A stretch of 64,000 nt of DNA from Geomonas azotofigens (GTDB lineage: Bacteria > Desulfobacterota > Desulfuromonadia > Geobacterales > Geobacteraceae): positions 62,001-126,000 of the forward strand of contig NZ_JAHLME010000001.1 in the NCBI RefSeq assembly GCF_018919395.1, read 5' to 3'. The position numbers were made by a program, and so were the translations under genes. The notes beneath the pieces are model-generated. The model saw only the letters and a program-made list of their open reading frames with translations. It did no database searches and had not been told where the DNA came from. Shown here one piece after another: positions 56,661 through 64,000 of the stretch (its first letter is position 1; every line of letters begins with the position of its first letter).

Positions 56661-56948
56661 ATGAAGATCACGAGAAGTGAGGTGGAGCACGTAGCCAGGC
56701 TCGCGCGGCTGGAGCTTACCGACAGCGAGCTGGACACCTTCACCGGACAGATGGACGGCATCCTCGCCTACGTGGAGAAGCTGAACGCACTGGACACCGA
56801 GGGGATCGTACCGACCTCGCATGCGGTACCGATGGAAAACGCCTTCCGCCCCGACCAACCCGCCGAATCCATCGGCGTGGAAGCCGCCCTCGCCAACGCG
56901 CCCTTGCGCGCCGAGAGCTTTTTCAGGGTGCCCAAGGTCATAGAATAG
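56661..56948 (+). CDS. gatC: Aspartyl/glutamyl-tRNA amidotransferase subunit C
   Basis: A 95-residue GatC that holds GatA and GatB together in the transamidosome. Family features are ITRSEVEHVARLARLELTDS at the start and PTSHAVPMENAFRPD in the middle. The ATG at 56661 follows GGAGCAGG. It stands first in gatC-gatA-gatB, with family C repeats between the genes. The enzyme corrects mischarged Glu-tRNA(Gln) and Asp-tRNA(Asn). Confidence 0.95.
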   Translation: MKITRSEVEHVARLARLELTDSELDTFTGQMDGILAYVEKLNALDTEGIVPTSHAVPMENAFRPDQPAESIGVEAALANAPLRAESFFRVPKVIE

Positions 56949-56970
56949 CAACCGAGCATCTCCCAACTGT

Positions 56971-57058
56971 TCCCTCCCCCGGAGGGGGAGGGTCAGGGAG
57001 GGGGCATCGCTTTTCAAAGACTTCCCCCACCCCGGCCCTCCCCCTCCGGGGGAGGGAG
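56971..57058. repeat. GC-rich repeat, family C, gatC-gatA gap
   Basis: Facing copies of CTCCCCCGGAGGGGGAGGGT and CCCTCCCCCTCCGGGGGAGG, about 40 bases apart, directly before the gatA ribosome site. Confidence 0.82.
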
Positions 57059-57080
57059 TTATCACCGATCGGAGTATTTA

Positions 57081-58538
<1,458 letters not shown>

Positions 58539-58540
58539 CC

Positions 58541-58646
58541 TTTTCCCCCTCCCCTGCCCTCCCCCTCCGGGGGAGGGAGTAGCAACTCCCATGTCGGACG
58601 ATGGTCCACTCCTCCCCCTGGAGGGGGGAGGTCGGGAGGGGGGAAG
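58541..58646. repeat. GC-rich repeat, family C, gatA-gatB gap
   Basis: CCCCCTCCGGGGGAGG and a second arm CTCCCCCTGGAGGGGGGAGG, about 55 bases apart, upstream of gatB. Confidence 0.8.
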
Positions 58647-58680
58647 CATTACCGAGAAAAATAACTCGTCGGAGCTATCT

Positions 58681-60120
58681 ATGAAATATCAGGTTGTCAT
58701 CGGGCTTGAGGTGCACACCCAGCTCACCACCAACACCAAGATCTTCTGCGGCTGCTCGACCCGCTTCGGCGCGGAGCCGAACTCCCAGACCTGCCCGGTC
58801 TGCCTCGGCTTCCCCGGCGCGCTCCCGGTCCTCAACAAGCAGGTGGTGGAAAACGCGATCCTCGCGGGACTCGCCACCAACTGCTCCATCACGCAGCGAA
58901 ACGTGTTCGCCCGCAAGAACTACTTCTACCCGGACCTCCCCAAGGGGTACCAGATCAGCCAGTTCGACCTCCCCATCTGCCAGCACGGCCACCTGGACAT
59001 CGAGGTGGACGGCGAAACGAAGCGGATCGGCATCACCCGCATCCACATGGAGGAGGACGCCGGCAAGCTGGTGCACGCCGACATCCCGGGAGTGGACGAT
59101 TCCTGCGTCGACCTGAACCGCGCCTGCACGCCGCTTCTGGAGATCGTCTCCGAGCCGGACATGCGCTCGCCGGACGAGGCCATCGCCTACCTGAAGAAGC
59201 TGCACCAGATCGTCATGTACCTGGGCATCTGCGACGGCAACCTCGAGGAGGGGAGCTTCCGCTGCGACGCCAACGTCTCGCTGATGCCGGTCGGCTCGAC
59301 CGTCTTCGGCACCCGCGCGGAGCTTAAGAACATCAACTCCTTCAAGTTCATCAAGCAGGCCATCGAGTACGAGATCGAGCGCCAGGCCGAGATCCTCGAC
59401 GACGGCGGCAAGGTGATCCAGGAAACCCGCCTCTTCGACCCGAACACCGGCACCACCCGCTCCATGCGCGGCAAGGAAGAGGCGCACGACTACCGCTACT
59501 TCCCGGACCCGGACCTGGTTCCGGTCCTGATTCCGGACCAGTGGATCGAGGACGTGCGCGCCACCCTCCCCGAACTGCCGGAGGCGAAGCGCGCCCGCTA
59601 CGTCGCGGAACTGGGCCTTCCCGAGTACGATGCCGAGGTGCTGGTGTCGAGCCGCGAGCTGGCCGCCTACTACGAGGAGACCGTCGCCCTGTTCCCGCAG
59701 GCGAAGACGGTGTCGAACTGGGTCATGGGCGAGGTTTCCCGCGCGCTCAACGAGGACAACAACCGCTCCATCACCGACTGCCCGGTGACGCCGCCCCTCT
59801 TGGCCGACCTCTTGAAGCTGATGGAGAAAGGAACCATCTCCGGCAAGATCGCCAAGACCGTGTTCGACGAGATGTACAAGACCGGGAAGGCGCCGGAGAA
59901 GATCGTCGAGGAGAAGGGCCTCGTGCAGGTTTCCGACACCGGTGCCATCGAGGCGATGGTCGACGAAGTATTAAAGAACAACCCGGCCCAGGTCGAGCAG
60001 TACCGGGGCGGCAAGGAAACCGTCTTCGGCTTCTTCGTCGGCCAGGTCATGCGCGCCTCCAAAGGCAAGGCCAACCCCGCATTGGTAAACGAGCTGCTCC
60101 TGAAAAAGCTCCAGTCCTAA
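58681..60120 (+). CDS. gatB: Aspartyl/glutamyl-tRNA amidotransferase subunit B
   Basis: A 479-residue subunit that activates and amidates the tRNA-bound acid. It has the GatB start [20 protein letters not shown], the zinc-type cysteines [20 protein letters not shown], and the C-terminal YqeY-like helical domain ([20 protein letters not shown]). The ATG at 58681 follows GTCGGAG; the frame extends 30 codons upstream through a family C repeat. Confidence 0.97.
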   Translation: MKYQVVIGLEVHTQLTTNTKIFCGCSTRFGAEPNSQTCPVCLGFPGALPVLNKQVVENAILAGLATNCSITQRNVFARKNYFYPDLPKGYQISQFDLPICQHGHLDIEVDGETKRIGITRIHMEEDAGKLVHADIPGVDDSCVDLNRACTPLLEIVSEPDMRSPDEAIAYLKKLHQIVMYLGICDGNLEEGSFRCDANVSLMPVGSTVFGTRAELKNINSFKFIKQAIEYEIERQAEILDDGGKVIQETRLFDPNTGTTRSMRGKEEAHDYRYFPDPDLVPVLIPDQWIEDVRATLPELPEAKRARYVAELGLPEYDAEVLVSSRELAAYYEETVALFPQAKTVSNWVMGEVSRALNEDNNRSITDCPVTPPLLADLLKLMEKGTISGKIAKTVFDEMYKTGKAPEKIVEEKGLVQVSDTGAIEAMVDEVLKNNPAQVEQYRGGKETVFGFFVGQVMRASKGKANPALVNELLLKKLQS

Positions 60121-60129
60121 AGGCTGGAA

Positions 60130-60226
60130 TTAACGCAAAGACGCAAAGTCGCAGAGAAAACAAATCAGGTGAAGTCTTTAAACCTGTTTTCCGGTTTACC
60201 TTTGCGTCTCTGCGCCTTTGCGTTAA
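60130..60226. repeat. Interspersed inverted repeat, family A, copy 4
   Basis: The left arm TTAACGCAAAGACGCAAAGT and the right arm ending TGCGCCTTTGCGTTAA, about 45 bases apart, between gatB and mtnA. Confidence 0.87.
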
Positions 60227-60272
60227 AAATAGGCCTTTGAATTAACGAAGTAGAAGTTTAAAGAGGTGGACG

Positions 60273-61309
<1,037 letters not shown>

Positions 61310-61313
<4 letters not shown>

Positions 61314-64000
61314 GGCGCCTCGCCGACCTGGCCGCGCTGCTTCTTTCCGCGCTCTCCGAGCCGGAAAAGGGGGACCTGTCCCACCAGCTGGAACAGGTCG
61401 GCTTCAGCTACGGCGCGCGCACGGTGGAAAACCTGAGGCTTCTTTCCGAAATGCTGCCGGGCGAGCGCCTGGTCGAACTGGCGCTCGCCGCACTCGCCAC
61501 GCCGCTTCCGGACATGGCGCTGAACGGCTTCGAACGCATCAGCACCGTGGTGCCGCGCGACATCCTGCTGGAGATCTGCTCCCGCCGGGCGCTCAACATC
61601 CAGTTGATGAACATCTGCGGTTCCTCCCCCTTTCTCACCAACATCATCTGCCGCGACCCCTCGTACCTGCAGCGCCTCTTTATCGAGCGCGAGATCATGC
61701 AGCGCCGCGACGAGGCCGAGATGCTGCAGGCCCTGCGCGAGCGCGTCCCGCAGGGAACCGGCTACGCCGACCTCTTCTCCCATCTGCGCCGTTTCAAGTA
61801 CGCCGAGATGCTGCGCATCGCCGCCCGCGACCTCAACGGCCTCGCCACCCTGGAGGAGGTCACCGGAGAACTTTCGTCGCTCGCCGCGGCCACCCTTCAG
61901 ATTGCCTACGAGGCGGCCTTCGCCCAACTGGTGCAGGAACATGGCACACCGATGGAGCAGAGCGCCGACGGTCCGGTACAGGCGGAGTTCACCATCATCG
62001 GCATGGGCAAATTCGGCGGCCGGGAACTAAACTTCTCCTCCGACATCGACCTGATCTACTTCTACTCCTCCGACAAGGGGGAGAGTACCGGCATCCCGGA
62101 CGGGCGCGGCGGGTTCAAGAGCAAGCTCTCCCTGCACGCCTTCTTCGTGAAGCTTGCGGAGATGGTGAGCCGCGCCATCTCCCAGGTGACCGAGGACGGC
62201 TTCGTGTTCCGCGTCGACATGGGGCTCCGGCCCGACGGCAAGGCCGGGGACCTCGCCAGCTCCATGCGCTCCGCCGAGGTCTACTACGAGGCGTGGGGCC
62301 AGTCCTGGGAGCGCGCCGCCATGATGAAGGCGCGCCCGGTCGCCGGTTCCATCGATCTGGGCGAGAGGATCCTGGCCGCGCTCACCCCGTTTATCTACCG
62401 CCGCTACCTCGATTACAACCTGATCGAGGACATGATGGCGATGAAAAAGAAGATCGACGCCTCCCTCGCCCGCAACCAGGAAGGGGAGGTCAACATCAAG
62501 CTCGGGCGCGGCGGCATCCGGGAGATCGAGTTCTTCATCCAGGCGCTGCAACTGGTCTATGCCGGCAAGAACCCACACCTGCGCGAGCGCAACTCCCTCA
62601 AAGCCCTGCAGACACTCCACCAGGCACGCATCATCAAGGAAGCCGACTGCTCCGCCCTCGCCGACGCCTACCGCTTCCTGCGCACCGTCGAGCACCGGAT
62701 CCAGGTGGTGCAGGAGCGGCAGACGCATGCCCTCCCCCGTAAGGACGAGGAACTGCACGCGCTGGCCAGGCGCTGCGGCTACCTGAGAAAGGACGGCCTG
62801 CAGCGCTTCAGGGAGACCCTGGAAGGGCACCGGCGCGCCGTCTCCGCCATCTACGGCGACCTGTTCCTGTCCCGCGACGAGAAGATCAAGGAAGAGGTGC
62901 TTCCCGAGGTGCACTTCTTCTTCGACCACAACGCCGATCCCGATCTCATCAAGGACATGCTCGAGGAGCGCCATTTCGAGCACCCCGATGCCGCCTACGA
63001 GAACCTCCTGGTGCTGCGCGACGGCCCGGCCAAGGTGAACCTGACCGAACAGGGACGGCGCACCCTGGAGAAGATCGCCCCGCTCTTTCTGCAGGAGGTC
63101 TTCCACAGCCCCGACCCCGACCTGGCGCTGGCGAACCTGGAACGCTTCCTCTCCTCGCAGAGGACCCGTTCCTCGATCTACGCCCTTTTGGCCGAGAACC
63201 GCGACATCCTTAAACTCCTCACCTCCATGTTCGGCATGTCCGAGTTCCTCTCCAAGATCTTCATCGGCCACCCGGAACTGTTGGACAGCATGACCACGCG
63301 CGGCTACGCCTACCTGCAGAAGGAGCGCGCCACCATGGCCGAGGAACTAAATGGTTTCATCTCCCAGGCCGACGGCTTCGAAGAAGAGTTGGACGCCATG
63401 CGGGGCTATCGCCACGAGGAGTTCCTGCGCATCGGCATGAACGACATCTACGGCAAGATGAAACAGCCCGAGGTGGCGCAGCAGTTGACCGATCTCGCCG
63501 ACGTGACCCTCGCCGCGGCCTGCTGCATTGCGACCGGCGAACTGGCCCGCTTCGGCCGCCCCATGGTGGCCGACGAGGACGGCAGCAAACACCAGGCCGC
63601 CTTCGCCATCGTGGCCATGGGAAAGTTGGGCGGCTTCGAGCTGAACTACCATTCCGACCTGGACGTCATCTACATCTACGACGGTCAGGGGTTCACCGAC
63701 GGCGAGAAGAGCATCACCAACCGCGAGTACTTCGCGAAGCTCGGGCAGAAGATCATCCTGGTGCTGACCACCCAGACCCGCGAGGGGTACGCCTACAAGA
63801 TCGACACCCGGCTGCGCCCCTCCGGCAACGCCGGGCCGCTGGTAACCTCCATCGAGGCCTTCGAGGCCTACCATGCCACCGAGGCGCAGATCTGGGAGCG
63901 CCAGGCGCTCACCAAAGCGCGGGTCACCTACGGCGATCCACGGCTCAAGGAAAAGGTGGAACAGGTCATCGAGCGGACGGTGTACGGCTCCAGCGCCGAC
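61310..64000 (+). CDS. glnE: Bifunctional glutamine synthetase adenylyltransferase/deadenylylase (3' end outside window)
   Basis: The frame is open from the ATG at 61310 (ATGA overlap with mtnA) to the last base, giving 897 codons so far. Two nucleotidyltransferase centres are visible: [20 protein letters not shown] (N-terminal, the deadenylylase half) and [20 protein letters not shown] (C-terminal, adenylylating half). [20 protein letters not shown] lies between them. GlnE adjusts glutamine synthetase activity to nitrogen status, normally with PII. The C-terminus is missing from the window. Confidence 0.96.

Overview
The window is GC-rich, densely packed bacterial chromosome of the Geobacter type (Desulfuromonadota, Geobacteraceae such as Geobacter, Geomonas or Citrifermentans). 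This is inferred from the gene order recA-pilT-recX-alaS, the many chemoreceptors and hybrid histidine kinases, rubrerythrin-like proteins, an indirect-tRNA amidotransferase (gatCAB), a nickel-pincer cofactor operon (larBC) and a probable selenoprotein. No taxonomic search was possible. The window opens inside a U32-peptidase-like gene and closes inside glnE.

Region 1 (1-9450) is core genome: a U32-like tail, a conserved unknown, hslO, a metal-dependent cyclase/hydrolase, a secreted protein built from CxxC repeats, a pseudouridine synthase/Nudix pair, slyD, a ferritin-like protein, an NDUFA9-like dehydrogenase, nikR, tadA and tRNA-Ser(CGA). Region 2 (9450-14400) starts directly after the tRNA. 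It is sparse and accessory-looking: a PilZ protein, an MscS channel, two entericidin-like lipoprotein cassettes, a 42-bp tandem repeat with an inverted copy, and several intervals without genes. Region 3 (14398-17779) is an arsenic module (zinc-ribbon mini-protein, arsC, acr3 and an AhpD-like CxxU selenoprotein split by an in-frame TGA), followed by a compositionally different GT87 glycosyltransferase. Region 4 (17867-19456) holds small secreted or membrane proteins, one behind a sigma-54 promoter.

Region 5 (19457-31875) holds a glycerate kinase, a zinc protein and a large sensory block. The block has a chemoreceptor, two PstS-like binding proteins with no transporter, a second larger chemoreceptor, an OmpR/CusS-type two-component pair and a PAS hybrid kinase. 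Region 6 (31988-38799) holds an LTA-synthase-like phosphotransferase, an SDR, a probable structured RNA, and the translationally coupled larB-larC-pgpA-cinA run. Region 7 (38839-47724) has a PAS/GAF kinase, recA-pilT-recX-alaS and a receiver-kinase. Region 8 (47821-64000) carries arginine biosynthesis (argB, D, F, G, H) with a Nudix gene and an unknown gene inserted, an LptM-like lipoprotein, gatC-gatA-gatB, mtnA and the first part of glnE.

Five interspersed intergenic repeat families, most with facing inverted arms, recur between genes. The items I would look at first are the unannotated selenoprotein at 16151-16417, the structured RNA before larB, the transporter-less binding-protein/chemoreceptor cluster, and the tandem-repeat and entericidin region after the tRNA.
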